Assembly: GCF_002101705.1 (NCBI RefSeq)
Contig: NZ_LQPC01000047.1
Span: forward strand, 248,001-312,000
Direction: 5' to 3'
DNA: 64,000 nucleotides
From: Mycolicibacterium iranicum
GTDB lineage: Bacteria > Actinomycetota > Actinomycetes > Mycobacteriales > Mycobacteriaceae
The notes under the pieces are model-generated. The model made no database searches. It saw nothing but the letters and a program-made list of their open reading frames with translations, and had not been told where the DNA came from. The translations under genes and the position numbers were made by a program. Of the stretch, positions 43,185 through 50,980 are shown in pieces. Positions within the stretch are counted from its first letter, which is position 1; every line of letters starts with the position of its first letter.

Positions 43185-43619
43185 TCAACCCTCGGCGGCT
43201 CCGACGGGGATGTGCTTTTCGGGTGCCTCAACTTCTTTGAGCGGCACGGCGACGCGGAGAATCCCTTTGTCGTAGCTGGCTTTGATGCCATCCTCGTCCG
43301 CACCGGTCGGTAGGGTGACAGACCGGGTGAAGGAGCCGTACGCGAATTCCGAGCGGCCGTTGGATTCCTTCTTCTCGCTGCGCTCGGCCTTGATGGTCAG
43401 CACGCCGTTTCGGACGGTGATCTGGACGTCCTTGTCCGGATCGACGCCTGGGATTTCGGCCTGCAGCTCGTATGTGCCGTCGGTGATGTCGTCTTCGACT
43501 TTGATGGGGTGGGTGCCGAACAGCGGGCGCAATGTCGCCCACTGCGGCAGGCCCGAGAAGAACTCGCTGACTTCCGGCCACGACGGCCGATGATGTTGCG
43601 GTGCAACAACGTCGTTCAT
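43185..43619 (-). CDS. hspX: Alpha-crystallin small heat-shock protein (HspX/Acr)
   Basis: This 144-residue chaperone binds unfolding proteins in oxygen-starved cells. The alpha-crystallin core (YELQAEIPGVDPDKDVQITVRNGVLTIKAERSEKKE, then GRSEFAYGSFTRSVTLP) is nearly the same as Rv2031c. A short N-terminal arm and a C-terminal IxV/I-like end (HIPVGA) flank it. A perfect-core DosR box lies 76 bp upstream, on the shared promoter region with the SRPBCC gene. Confidence 0.95.
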   Translation of the reverse strand: MNDVVAPQHHRPSWPEVSEFFSGLPQWATLRPLFGTHPIKVEDDITDGTYELQAEIPGVDPDKDVQITVRNGVLTIKAERSEKKESNGRSEFAYGSFTRSVTLPTGADEDGIKASYDKGILRVAVPLKEVEAPEKHIPVGAAEG

Positions 43620-43694
43620 GATGCTCTCCTGACATCGATGGTTGGTAGTGCGGTGGAGTTGCAGTTGAATCCGACCACCGACGAATCGACCTCA

Positions 43695-43714
43695 CTAGGG
43701 ACTGAAGTCCCTGG
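43695..43714. promoter_or_regulatory. DosR box with perfect palindromic core (hspX)
   Basis: The core GGGACTGAAGTCCC fits the published DosR palindrome GGGACTnnAGTCCC at every fixed position. It is placed 76-95 bp before hspX and about 130 bp before the divergent SRPBCC gene. Confidence 0.85.
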
Positions 43715-43794
43715 CATGCGGGTCGTTCGTCTGGCGAATCCGGTCCTGCTGGTTTGCGACGCGGTCTACAAGTCCAGGACCGGTCGCATGACGC

Positions 43795-43814
43795 AAAGGA
43801 CTACCGGCCCTAGC
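43795..43814. promoter_or_regulatory. Second DosR-like box in front of the SRPBCC gene
   Basis: AGGACTACCGGCCC fits about 10 of 14 positions of the DosR core and ends 32 bp before ATG 43847. A small GTCCC-N4-GGGAC palindrome (43821-43834) follows it directly. Exactly 100 bp separates it from the stronger box. Confidence 0.65.
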
Positions 43815-43846
43815 GGATGAGTCCCTGTCGGGACGAAGGTGAGGCC

Positions 43847-44506
43847 ATGCCGAAAAAGACTGGAATGGTCGTCGCCGCAGCGGCGTTACTGTACGCCGCG
43901 CGCCGCTACTTCCGTGACTGGGGCACGACCAAGGGCGAGGCAGGCGAGAAGCTCGCGGGTGACGAACTGCTCTCACCGCCAGTGCTGCAGGCGACCGAGG
44001 CGGTGTGGATCGACGCACCCGCCGACGAAGTGTGGCCCTGGCTGATCCAAATGGGCCAGGACCGTGGCGGCCTCTACAGCTTCGAGGCGCTCGAAGACGT
44101 CATTGGTCTTCGCTATCACAACGTCGACACACTTCATCCGGAATGGCAGCACCTCGCGGTGGGGGATGCGGTCCGGTTGGTGCCGAAGGGATGGCTCGGT
44201 CTGACCGAAGGGGTCGAAATGCAGGTCGTCCAAGTAACTGCACCAGAGACGATCGTGCTGCGTACGCAAAAGCCGCAGTCGCCGTGGGATGCAGTGTGGT
44301 CGTTCCACATCGTCGCACAGTGGGAGGATCGCTGTCGGCTGCTGATCAGATCCCGTCTGGCGTTGCGCCACCCCGGCGAGGTGCTGCTGGCAGAGGTGGC
44401 AGGACCGGCCAGAGCACTCGTCACTCGCGGCATGCTCCTTGGCATCAAGCGTCGAGTCGAGAGCCGGTCCGGCATTTCGGCTCCGAAACAGCCTGTCGAC
44501 CAATGA
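43847..44506 (+). CDS. SRPBCC-domain protein
   Basis: This 219-residue protein has an N-terminal helix that may touch the membrane (MVVAAAALLYAARRYFRDW), then the SRPBCC fold beginning ATEAVWIDAPADEVWPWLIQMGQDR. The ligand is unknown. It is a paralogue of the broken gene at 42362-43066. The ATG at 43847 is preceded by a GGTGAGG site and two DosR-like boxes, so oxygen starvation should induce it. Its stop codon sits inside the next DosR-like box. Confidence 0.85.
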   Translation: MPKKTGMVVAAAALLYAARRYFRDWGTTKGEAGEKLAGDELLSPPVLQATEAVWIDAPADEVWPWLIQMGQDRGGLYSFEALEDVIGLRYHNVDTLHPEWQHLAVGDAVRLVPKGWLGLTEGVEMQVVQVTAPETIVLRTQKPQSPWDAVWSFHIVAQWEDRCRLLIRSRLALRHPGEVLLAEVAGPARALVTRGMLLGIKRRVESRSGISAPKQPVDQ

Positions 44507-44519
44507 CCTTCGGCCCTAA
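44504..44519. promoter_or_regulatory. DosR-like box before the RafH-type gene
   Basis: TGACCTTCGGCCCTAA lies 34 bp before ATG 44553 and overlaps the stop of the SRPBCC gene. It fits the GGGACTTTNGGCCCT form with changes at the left end. Confidence 0.6.
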
Positions 44520-44552
44520 CCGAGGCGAGGGTCAGCGGCGTACCAACGAGCC

Positions 44553-45341
44553 ATGAGCAATACAGCAGACACTGCCACCGTCGTCGATGTCACCACACAC
44601 GGTGAGTTTCCCGGCGCCGTCGAGTACGCGAAAGCAAAGATCGGCAGCGTCGCCCGCTTGACCCGCCGCCCGATGTCGCACGCACGGGTGAGGCTGACCC
44701 GCAGTCATCGCGCGGCCGCGGAGAAGCCGGTGATTGCGCAGGCGAACGTGGATTTTGGTGGTCGTGTCGTGCGCGCGCAGGTCGAGGCCGACGATGCACT
44801 CGAGGCCATCGACATGCTGGAAGCGCGGCTGCGCAGGCAGGTGGAGCACCTTCACCACTTGTGGGACCCCCATCGCGGTCCGGACACCGCGCCGCCATGG
44901 CGCAAATCGGGTGAACCCAGGTCGCACGCCGGATCCTCGGCAGGCGCGGTGGGTTACCCGCGGGTCATTCGTCGCAAATCGTTCGCCATGGCGCCATGCA
45001 CGGTGGACGAGGCCGCCGCAGAGATGGAACTGCTCGATTACGATTTTCATCTGTTCAATGAGATCGGTTCGGGCGCCGCCGCAGTCCTGTACAGGGGTGG
45101 GCCCACAGGACATCGCCTCGCGCTGGTGGCGCCCGCGCTGGCTGGTGAGGTCGCGCCGTACCGGCTGCTCGCCACGATCAGCCCCCATCCGGTGCCGTGC
45201 CTACGCGAAGAGGATGCTCTGGCCAGGCTGAGCGAGATGAATTTGGCGTTCCTGTTCTATATCGACGCCGCGGAAGGTCGCGCCTGCGTGCTGTATCGCC
45301 GCTACGACGGCCACTACGGACTGATCACGCCCGCCGGGTGA
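44553..45341 (+). CDS. rafH: RafH-type ribosome hibernation factor (Rv0079-like)
   Basis: This 262-residue protein has an N-terminal HPF/S30AE-like domain: basic RLTRSHRAAAEKPVIAQANVDF, then VVRAQVEADDALEAIDMLEARLRRQVEHL. The C-terminal domain is specific to the Rv0079/RafH group (EMELLDYDFHLFNEIGSGAAAVLYR). RafH stabilises ribosomes during hypoxia in mycobacteria. A DosR-like box lies 34 bp upstream, as expected for a dormancy gene. Confidence 0.85.
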   Translation: MSNTADTATVVDVTTHGEFPGAVEYAKAKIGSVARLTRRPMSHARVRLTRSHRAAAEKPVIAQANVDFGGRVVRAQVEADDALEAIDMLEARLRRQVEHLHHLWDPHRGPDTAPPWRKSGEPRSHAGSSAGAVGYPRVIRRKSFAMAPCTVDEAAAEMELLDYDFHLFNEIGSGAAAVLYRGGPTGHRLALVAPALAGEVAPYRLLATISPHPVPCLREEDALARLSEMNLAFLFYIDAAEGRACVLYRRYDGHYGLITPAG

Positions 45342-45380
45342 ACGGTGAGAAGCGCTCTGAGGTCTTGCGGCGACTCCGAA

Positions 45381-45400
45381 TGTGACAAACGGCCTTAGAG
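45381..45400. promoter_or_regulatory. DosR-like box before a tandem USP
   Basis: TGTGACAAACGGCCTTAGAG lies 76 bp upstream of ATG 45476. It keeps the GGCC half of the motif and the spacing, but only part of the GGGAC half. Confidence 0.45.
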
Positions 45401-45475
45401 ATCCGTGAGCGGCCGGTCTTAGCGTCAGAGGCAGGGCCGCCGCCAGGCGGTGAGAATCGAACGGAGAGTGCGACC

Positions 45476-46366
45476 ATGACTTCTCAACAATTGCCGAGGC
45501 TGCACGGCATCGTGGCGGCGGTGGACGGCTCGCCGACATCCGAAACGGCGCTGGCATGGGCTGCGCGTGATGCGTCGCTGCGCGATGTGCCGCTGACCGT
45601 GGTCCACGTCCAGCCGTCCGACGAGGTCGGCCCATGGCTGGACCTTCCGATCTCCGAGGAGTATCTCGAGGCCCGCGATCGTCAGAGCACCGGGATCGTC
45701 GACAGGGCAGTTGAACTCGCCGGCACCGCAATGGAGGGGCGTCGCCGCGTCCCCGTGGAGAAGCTGGTCTTGCGAGGCCCGGTGATGCCTGCGCTGCTGG
45801 ATGTGTCCAAAGACTCCGACATGATGGTCGTCGGATGCCGCGGATTGGGTGCACTCGCGGGGCTGCTCTTGGGCTCCACCAGTTCGGCCCTCGTCCATCA
45901 CGCACATTGCCCGGTCGCGGTGGTGCACGAACACTCGGGTTCAGGCATTGCTGTCACTGCACCGGTGGTCGTCGGGGTCGACGCCTCGCCAGCATCCGAA
46001 TTGGCAATCGCCATCGCCTACGACGAAGCATCGAGACGCGGTGTCGAATTGGTTGCCGTCCACACGTGGATGAACAACGCCGACTTCTATGTCGACGTCC
46101 CGGTCGAGGACCTGGCCAAGCAAGCTGACGAGGAACTCGCGCAGCGGCTCGCCGGTTGGGGCGAGCGGTATCCGGACGTGACGGTGCGCCGCGTCGTGGG
46201 ACAGGACAGCGCCGCGCACCGCCTGATCGAGGAATCCGAGGACGCCCAGCTTCTGGTCGTCGGCAGTCACGGCCGCGGTGGCTTCGCGGGACTTCTTCTG
46301 GGATCGGTCAGTTGGGCAGTGGCCCAGTCGGCCCACATCCCGGTAATTGTGGCTCGTCAATCCTGA
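45476..46366 (+). CDS. Tandem universal stress protein
   Basis: The 296-residue protein has two USP domains. Both carry full ATP-binding motifs (VGCRGLGALAGLLLGS and VGSHGRGGFAGLLLGS). It resembles the Rv1996/Rv2005c/Rv2623 group, whose members bind ATP and slow growth under hypoxia. A GGAGA site precedes the ATG. It converges on the GNAT gene with a 10-bp overlap. Confidence 0.92.
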   Translation: MTSQQLPRLHGIVAAVDGSPTSETALAWAARDASLRDVPLTVVHVQPSDEVGPWLDLPISEEYLEARDRQSTGIVDRAVELAGTAMEGRRRVPVEKLVLRGPVMPALLDVSKDSDMMVVGCRGLGALAGLLLGSTSSALVHHAHCPVAVVHEHSGSGIAVTAPVVVGVDASPASELAIAIAYDEASRRGVELVAVHTWMNNADFYVDVPVEDLAKQADEELAQRLAGWGERYPDVTVRRVVGQDSAAHRLIEESEDAQLLVVGSHGRGGFAGLLLGSVSWAVAQSAHIPVIVARQS

Positions 46367-46857
46367 ATCGGTCCGCCCGCGGCGTCGATGTTGATTCGCA
46401 GCTTGAGCATCTCTCCGTCCCGGCGAACCGTGACAGGCCAGCCGGCGTCACGAATCACCTCATGGACGGCATGGTTTGCGGCCAGTACGTCGGCAACAAA
46501 GCACCGCATACCGTTGCTTCGTGCCTGGCGCCCGAGCTCGTGGAGCAGCGCCGTTCCGATGCCTCGGTGATGTTGTTCGTGGGCAACGACAATGGCGACT
46601 TCCGCGCACCCGTCCTCCGACGTGTCGACGTAGTTCGCGACTCCCTGCAAGTCGCCGGATTCGAAGGCCCCCAACGCGCAACCACGGTCCGACGGCGTGG
46701 TCAGCGACAGCGCCCACTCACCGATGTAGGTCGGATAGCGGGTCAAGAACCGTCGATAGCGTTCGTCGGCGTCGAGCTCGCTGACCAGACGAATGACGGC
46801 GTCATAATCGTCGTTGCAGAGAACTCGGACGTCGATGTGCGGCGCGGAACGATTCAC
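46357..46857 (-). CDS. GNAT-family acetyltransferase
   Basis: The 166-residue protein has the GNAT fold, with an acetyl-CoA loop EQHHRGIGTALLHELGRQA and the DERYRRFLTRYP segment seen in acetyltransferase domains of the Pat type. It has no cyclic-nucleotide domain. The substrate could be a protein lysine or a small molecule. It lies in the DosR island, divergent from the Rv1733c-like gene, with DosR-like sequence between them. Confidence 0.82.
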   Translation of the reverse strand: MNRSAPHIDVRVLCNDDYDAVIRLVSELDADERYRRFLTRYPTYIGEWALSLTTPSDRGCALGAFESGDLQGVANYVDTSEDGCAEVAIVVAHEQHHRGIGTALLHELGRQARSNGMRCFVADVLAANHAVHEVIRDAGWPVTVRRDGEMLKLRINIDAAGGPIQD

Positions 46858-46946
46858 AGCGTCGTGCCTCCCGGTCCCCTCGTGGAATGAATCTCAGCCT
46901 AGGGGACCCGAAGTCGGGCAGCCGTGGGGCATTCGGCTCACCACGA

Positions 46947-46962
46947 GGGGACCTTCGCCCCT
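46947..46962. promoter_or_regulatory. DosR-like box before the Rv1733c-like gene
   Basis: GGGGACCTTCGCCCCT fits 11 of 14 fixed core positions and is close to a perfect palindrome. It lies 68 bp upstream of ATG 47030 and 90 bp upstream of the GNAT gene on the other strand. Confidence 0.65.
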
Positions 46963-47029
46963 GCCGTGCACTTCGTACCTCCCGCGATGATTGTCTTGAC
47001 GAGCGAACCAGGGCGAGACGAGGTGCAAC

Positions 47030-47620
47030 ATGCAGGTTTTCATGAACAGCTTCGGCGTGTGGCTGCGCCGGTTGACAGCACGGAATCCGCTCGTTCGAGT
47101 AGCTGACCGCTTCGAAGCGTTTGCCCTTCTCGCGGTCGGCGCGGTCATGATCTTGACCGTGCCGGTGGCGGGTGCTGTGGGTACCGCCACCCACGACCGA
47201 CTTTCAGAATCTTTCGCCGCGCAGCGGCTCGTCCGCCAGGATGTCACCGCGACCGCGGTCGCGGACAGCCGAGAAGATCCGGAGCCCTACCAGACGCTTT
47301 ACGTCACGACCGTGACGTGGACCTACAACGGCGTGACCCATGAGGACGACGTTCGTACTCACCGCATCAATGCCGGCGACACGGTAGTGATTTCGGTTGA
47401 CGGCGCGGGGAACCGAACTGCGCGGGTACCGACCGACGATGACGCGGCGGCGCAGGCGGTACTCGCGGCACTGGGTTTGTGGTGCGCGGTGGTGACCGCT
47501 GCCGTCGCGTCGTGGCTGTTGCTTCGAATGCGGTTGAACCACTTGCGTTCCACCGCCTGGGATCGTGAGCTCGACGACCTCGCCGACAACGGAGGTAGGG
47601 CCAATAACAGCGCGGCGTGA
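47030..47620 (+). CDS. Rv1733c-like two-helix membrane protein
   Basis: The 196-residue protein starts RNPLVRVADRFEAFALLAVGAVMILTVPVAGAVGT, the mark of the Rv1733c family. It has one membrane segment at about 27-50, an extracytoplasmic beta domain of about 90 residues, and a second segment near 145-168. The family is DosR-regulated and a known T-cell antigen in M. tuberculosis; its biochemical role is unknown. A DosR-like box lies 68 bp upstream. Confidence 0.88.
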   Translation: MQVFMNSFGVWLRRLTARNPLVRVADRFEAFALLAVGAVMILTVPVAGAVGTATHDRLSESFAAQRLVRQDVTATAVADSREDPEPYQTLYVTTVTWTYNGVTHEDDVRTHRINAGDTVVISVDGAGNRTARVPTDDDAAAQAVLAALGLWCAVVTAAVASWLLLRMRLNHLRSTAWDRELDDLADNGGRANNSAA

Positions 47621-47660
47621 GGGCGATACGGATACCCGCGAGAATCGGAGAGGCAGAGCG

Positions 47661-48392
47661 ATGGTCGATGGCGGGCCGGTGGTCGTGGGTGTCGATGGTT
47701 CTCGCGCAGCACTGAATGCAGTGTGTTGGGCTCGCTTGGAAGCGCTTTCACGAGATAGCGTCCTTCGACTCGTCCACGCTGTCCCCGCTCACGCAGAGGG
47801 ATACGATACGGCGCTGAAGCATGCCGAACAAACGGCGAGGGCGACACCGCATCCCGTGCGCATCGAAGTTGCTTCGGTCATCGGAATGCCGGGCGAGGTT
47901 CTACTGCGGGAATCCGAGAGCGCGGCGATGGTCTGCATCGGTTCCAAAACCATTCGGGCAATGGACGGAACGTCCATAGGTCCTACCGCGAAGGCTCTCG
48001 CCGAGGCCGCCCGCTGCCCGGTCGCGATCATCCGGACACGGCGGGACGGATCACCGCACACCGAGGGTGTGGTTGCGGTGGTTCTGTCCGACGAAGACGG
48101 TAACGACGAGGCGGTGCATCTGGCCATGCATGAGGGCAGACTGCGGCACGCGACGGTCCGTCAGATCGACCAACGCGCCACGAGTTGGGTGCGGCGCTAC
48201 CCCGATGTCCATGTCGAAACCGTGGCAGCCGGGACGGGACAACAGTACGACCGACATGATGTGACGAGTGTCGGGGTAGGTCTGGCAGTGGTGGGGCGCA
48301 GGGACGCACAGGAATTGGCCGGCGTGACGTCACCCAACTGCCACCCCATCGTGGGCTATCCGGATTGTTCGGTTCTGCTCGTGCGGGCGTGA
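47661..48392 (+). CDS. Universal stress protein, ATP motifs degenerate
   Basis: The 243-residue protein has a clear first USP domain (VVVGVDGSRAALNAV) and a shorter, diverged second one. Where the ATP loop should be, it reads IGSKTIRAMDGTSIGP, lacking the second Gly; the second domain reads VGRRDAQELAG. It probably does not bind ATP in the usual way. A GGAG-type site precedes the ATG 41 bp after the Rv1733c-like gene, so the two form a unit. Its 3' end overlaps devR by 37 bp, tail to tail. Confidence 0.85.
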   Translation: MVDGGPVVVGVDGSRAALNAVCWARLEALSRDSVLRLVHAVPAHAEGYDTALKHAEQTARATPHPVRIEVASVIGMPGEVLLRESESAAMVCIGSKTIRAMDGTSIGPTAKALAEAARCPVAIIRTRRDGSPHTEGVVAVVLSDEDGNDEAVHLAMHEGRLRHATVRQIDQRATSWVRRYPDVHVETVAAGTGQQYDRHDVTSVGVGLAVVGRRDAQELAGVTSPNCHPIVGYPDCSVLLVRA

Positions 48393-49012
48393 TGGTTGGA
48401 GATGAATGCCGCCGCTTGGGTTCTGCGCTGCATGCCCAGTTTCTCGAGCAGGCGCGACACGTAGTTCTTGACGGTCTTCTCGGCCAGGAACATTTGGTCG
48501 GCGATTTGCTTGTTGGTCAGGCCCTCGCCGATGTGCTCGAGGAGGACCCGCTCCTGCCCGCTGAGCGCCGCCAGCGGATCTTGCTGCTGCTTTCCTTGAC
48601 GTAGCTTGGCCATCAGTGCTGCTGCGGCCCGATTGTCGAGCAGCGAACGACCTGCCCCGACGTCTTTGACTGCTTGCGTCAATGCCAGGCCTTTGATGTC
48701 CTTGATCACGAAACCACTTGCCCCGGCGAGGATCGCATCGAGCATTGCTTCGTCGGAGGTGTAGGACGTCAACATCAGGCAGCGCAAGTTGGGCAGGCGT
48801 GACAGGAGATCTCGACACAGTTCGATGCCGTTGCCGTCGGGAAGCCGGACATCGAGTACAGCGACATCCGGCTGAAGTGCCGGAATGCGGGCCATCGCCT
48901 GCTCCACCGAGCCTGCTTCACCGACTACCGTCAGTTCCTCGTCCGCGCTGAGTAGCTCGACGAGCCCGCGACGGACAACCTCGTGGTCGTCGACCAGGAA
49001 GACCGTCACCAT
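48356..49012 (-). CDS. devR: DevR/DosR dormancy response regulator
   Basis: This 218-residue NarL/LuxR-type regulator has phospho-acceptor D54 in VAVLDVRLPDG, a D8/D9 acidic pair, and Thr/Ser and Lys (LTSYTSDEA, VIKDIKG). The HTH reads GLTNKQIADQMFLAEKTVKNYVSRLLEKLG, nearly the same as M. tuberculosis DosR over the recognition helix. It should bind the boxes listed across this island. No DevS-type kinase is adjacent. It is the third gene of the nitroreductase-USP-devR unit. Confidence 0.95.
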   Translation of the reverse strand: MVTVFLVDDHEVVRRGLVELLSADEELTVVGEAGSVEQAMARIPALQPDVAVLDVRLPDGNGIELCRDLLSRLPNLRCLMLTSYTSDEAMLDAILAGASGFVIKDIKGLALTQAVKDVGAGRSLLDNRAAAALMAKLRQGKQQQDPLAALSGQERVLLEHIGEGLTNKQIADQMFLAEKTVKNYVSRLLEKLGMQRRTQAAAFISNHHARTSRTEQSG

Positions 49013-49016
49013 GTGC

Positions 49017-49865
49017 TCAGAGTAGGCGGTGCGGCTCGCAGATCAAGATGTCGAAGCAAATATCCTGCGAACTTGCCGTACTCCTCGGTCCGAGGAGGTC
49101 GGCGATCTCGGCGGCGCGTTCATGGGGGACTATCGCTAGCGCGATCATATCTTGGTTCCGCGCAAAGTAATTGAGGGCGCTTCCCGCCAGGGCGACTACC
49201 TCGGCATTGAGGTCGGGGTGCTTCTCGCGCCACGGTGCAAGCCTGCGTTCCCAGTCGCTTTTGACCGTGCGATTCATGCTGGTGACCGCATGGTGATCGT
49301 GGATGTCGGGGTATCGAGATCGTCGGGCTGCGACGACTCTCAACGCGGCTGAACGCAGAAGCGCTTCTTCGATACCGCGCACCATGGCGATTTCGCCTGC
49401 CTGCGAGTCCGTCACCTCGGCGACCACCCAATCCTTGCGGGAGTGTGTCCGACCCTGCGCGTGGACGATTGCCACCGGACACACCGCCGAATGTGCCACT
49501 GCCACTGCGACGGAACCGACGTGGCCGATGCCGCCATGGCTGATTCCCATGGATCCCACACACAGCATCGCCGCCCCGTCGGCCTCCCGCCGCAAGATCT
49601 CGCCGGGCGGCCCGGTCAACACCTGAGCCTCTACTTTGACCGGTTTTCCGCTTCTCTCGACCGCGATCACCGCGGAATGGACGATCGTTCCGGCGTGGTC
49701 CAGGGCGTCAGCAGTGATCTGGGAGCTGTCCGGCGATGGCGTGACGGCGTGCACCAGCCGGACGGGTACGTCGCGGCTCGCGGCTTCGTCGACTGCCCAG
49801 AGCGCAGCAGCGGTGGCGGAATCCGATCCGTCGACGCCCACGATCACAGCGGGGGGACTGGACAC
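49017..49865 (-). CDS. Tandem universal stress protein upstream of devR
   Basis: The 282-residue protein has two USP domains. The first holds a full ATP motif (VGSMGISHGGIGHVGS). The second ends in a degenerate ALAIVPHERAAEIADLLG. It sits four bases before devR and six bases after the nitroreductase, like Rv3134c before devRS in M. tuberculosis. It should be co-transcribed with both. Confidence 0.9.
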   Translation of the reverse strand: MSSPPAVIVGVDGSDSATAAALWAVDEAASRDVPVRLVHAVTPSPDSSQITADALDHAGTIVHSAVIAVERSGKPVKVEAQVLTGPPGEILRREADGAAMLCVGSMGISHGGIGHVGSVAVAVAHSAVCPVAIVHAQGRTHSRKDWVVAEVTDSQAGEIAMVRGIEEALLRSAALRVVAARRSRYPDIHDHHAVTSMNRTVKSDWERRLAPWREKHPDLNAEVVALAGSALNYFARNQDMIALAIVPHERAAEIADLLGPRSTASSQDICFDILICEPHRLL

Positions 49866-49871
49866 GGCGGC

Positions 49872-50855
49872 TCACCGCCTGATCTCAAGCACGTCGGTGA
49901 CTCGACGACGCGGTGTCGGGACTGCGATGTCGTCGGGGGCGGGCGCGGAACCTATTCGCACGAGAAGTTCAGGCGTGGACTCCGAACCGGTCAGTTGTCT
50001 GACGATCTCGCGGCTGGCGGGGACTTCCGTCAGGTGCGACAGCGTGCACGTCGCCAGGCCGGCCATCGTCGCGTCCAGCAGGATGGAGGACAGCAACTCG
50101 CCGCATCGAACCCGGCTGTCGCGAGTGCAATCCTCGGTCGACAACACGACTACCTCGGCATCGTCGTCGGAGATGTCTCTGCGCCGGTCGGCATGCGCGG
50201 CCACCGGGAAATCCCGTCCGATCGCGACACGTTTGCTTTCGGCGTCGGACGGTAAGGTGCCTTCCGGAATTCCCTCGGCGACCGCCACCTCGGATGTCCA
50301 GCCGACGAGTTCGGCGTGATACCCGGAATCGTAGAGACGCGCCGTTCTGGTCAGCTCCGACGCCCGGACGAGCTCGGGTTGTCGGGCATCGCCGATGGCG
50401 AATACCGACACGCCGTTCGAACCGACGCCGCGACTGATCGTTCCGAGGAAGACGTCCCAATCGGCCGGTCGTGCGTACGGAAGCCGGTCAGTGCGTCGGC
50501 GCGCAATCGCATCGGCGCGCCGCCGATGCGCCTCGGTGACGAAATCGAACGGTGTGAAGTCGACGGACGCCAGATGATCTCTGTTGTTCGGGTTGGGGAA
50601 GCGGTCGACATTGCACGTCCAGCCCGCAGCCGCCATCGCCACACGAAAGTGGTCGAGCGCAGCGCCGCAACTGATGAGCAATTCGCGTCCTGTCGGATCG
50701 GTGAGCTTCGGGGTCCGAGCGTCATCCAGGAACAGCGATACGACGGGTCCCTCGCTCACCCATCTCCACGGCTGGCTGTTGTGCAGCGACGGAGCACGAC
50801 ACGCCAGTGCCACGGCGTCGGTGATCACATCGATGTCCACGATCACGTCGCGCAT
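49872..50855 (-). CDS. Acg-type nitroreductase-like flavoprotein
   Basis: The 327-residue protein belongs to the Acg family (Rv2032, Rv3131, Rv3127) of DosR-regulated nitroreductase-fold proteins. The opening ALACRAPSLHNSQPWRW and later SCGAALDHFRVAMAAAGW are family marks. Acg is reported to bind FMN without normal nitroreductase activity and may store the cofactor. ATG 50855 has a GGAGGTAG site. It is the first gene of the unit with a USP and devR, with a DosR-like box about 50 bp upstream. Confidence 0.9.
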   Translation of the reverse strand: MRDVIVDIDVITDAVALACRAPSLHNSQPWRWVSEGPVVSLFLDDARTPKLTDPTGRELLISCGAALDHFRVAMAAAGWTCNVDRFPNPNNRDHLASVDFTPFDFVTEAHRRRADAIARRRTDRLPYARPADWDVFLGTISRGVGSNGVSVFAIGDARQPELVRASELTRTARLYDSGYHAELVGWTSEVAVAEGIPEGTLPSDAESKRVAIGRDFPVAAHADRRRDISDDDAEVVVLSTEDCTRDSRVRCGELLSSILLDATMAGLATCTLSHLTEVPASREIVRQLTGSESTPELLVRIGSAPAPDDIAVPTPRRRVTDVLEIRR

Positions 50856-50904
50856 CTCTACCTCCGTTCGATACGTTGACCATCGCCGGGAACCGGTCGG
50901 GAAA

Positions 50905-50923
50905 CCAGGGTCAATGGTCCTCA
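50905..50923. promoter_or_regulatory. DosR-like box between nitroreductase and Rv2004c-like genes
   Basis: The core GGGTCAATGGTCCT resembles the box known before hspX in M. tuberculosis. It lies 50 bp from the nitroreductase start and 58 bp from the start of the kinase-like gene, so it could serve both directions, including devR itself. Confidence 0.65.
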
Positions 50924-50980
50924 TCGGCCGATCCCAGAAGGCCCTGTCGCCGCGACGCAGCCGAGCGCAGGCTTGAGGGC

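Noticed and set aside
42886..43188. 100-residue minus-strand frame upstream of the broken SRPBCC gene
   Set aside because: It is out of frame with the SRPBCC family sequence, which is continuous in another frame through the amber codon.
46899..46918. A further DosR box next to the GNAT gene (GGGGACCCGAAGTCGGG)
   Set aside because: The two half-sites are one base out of register with the DosR palindrome, so it is not listed as a site.
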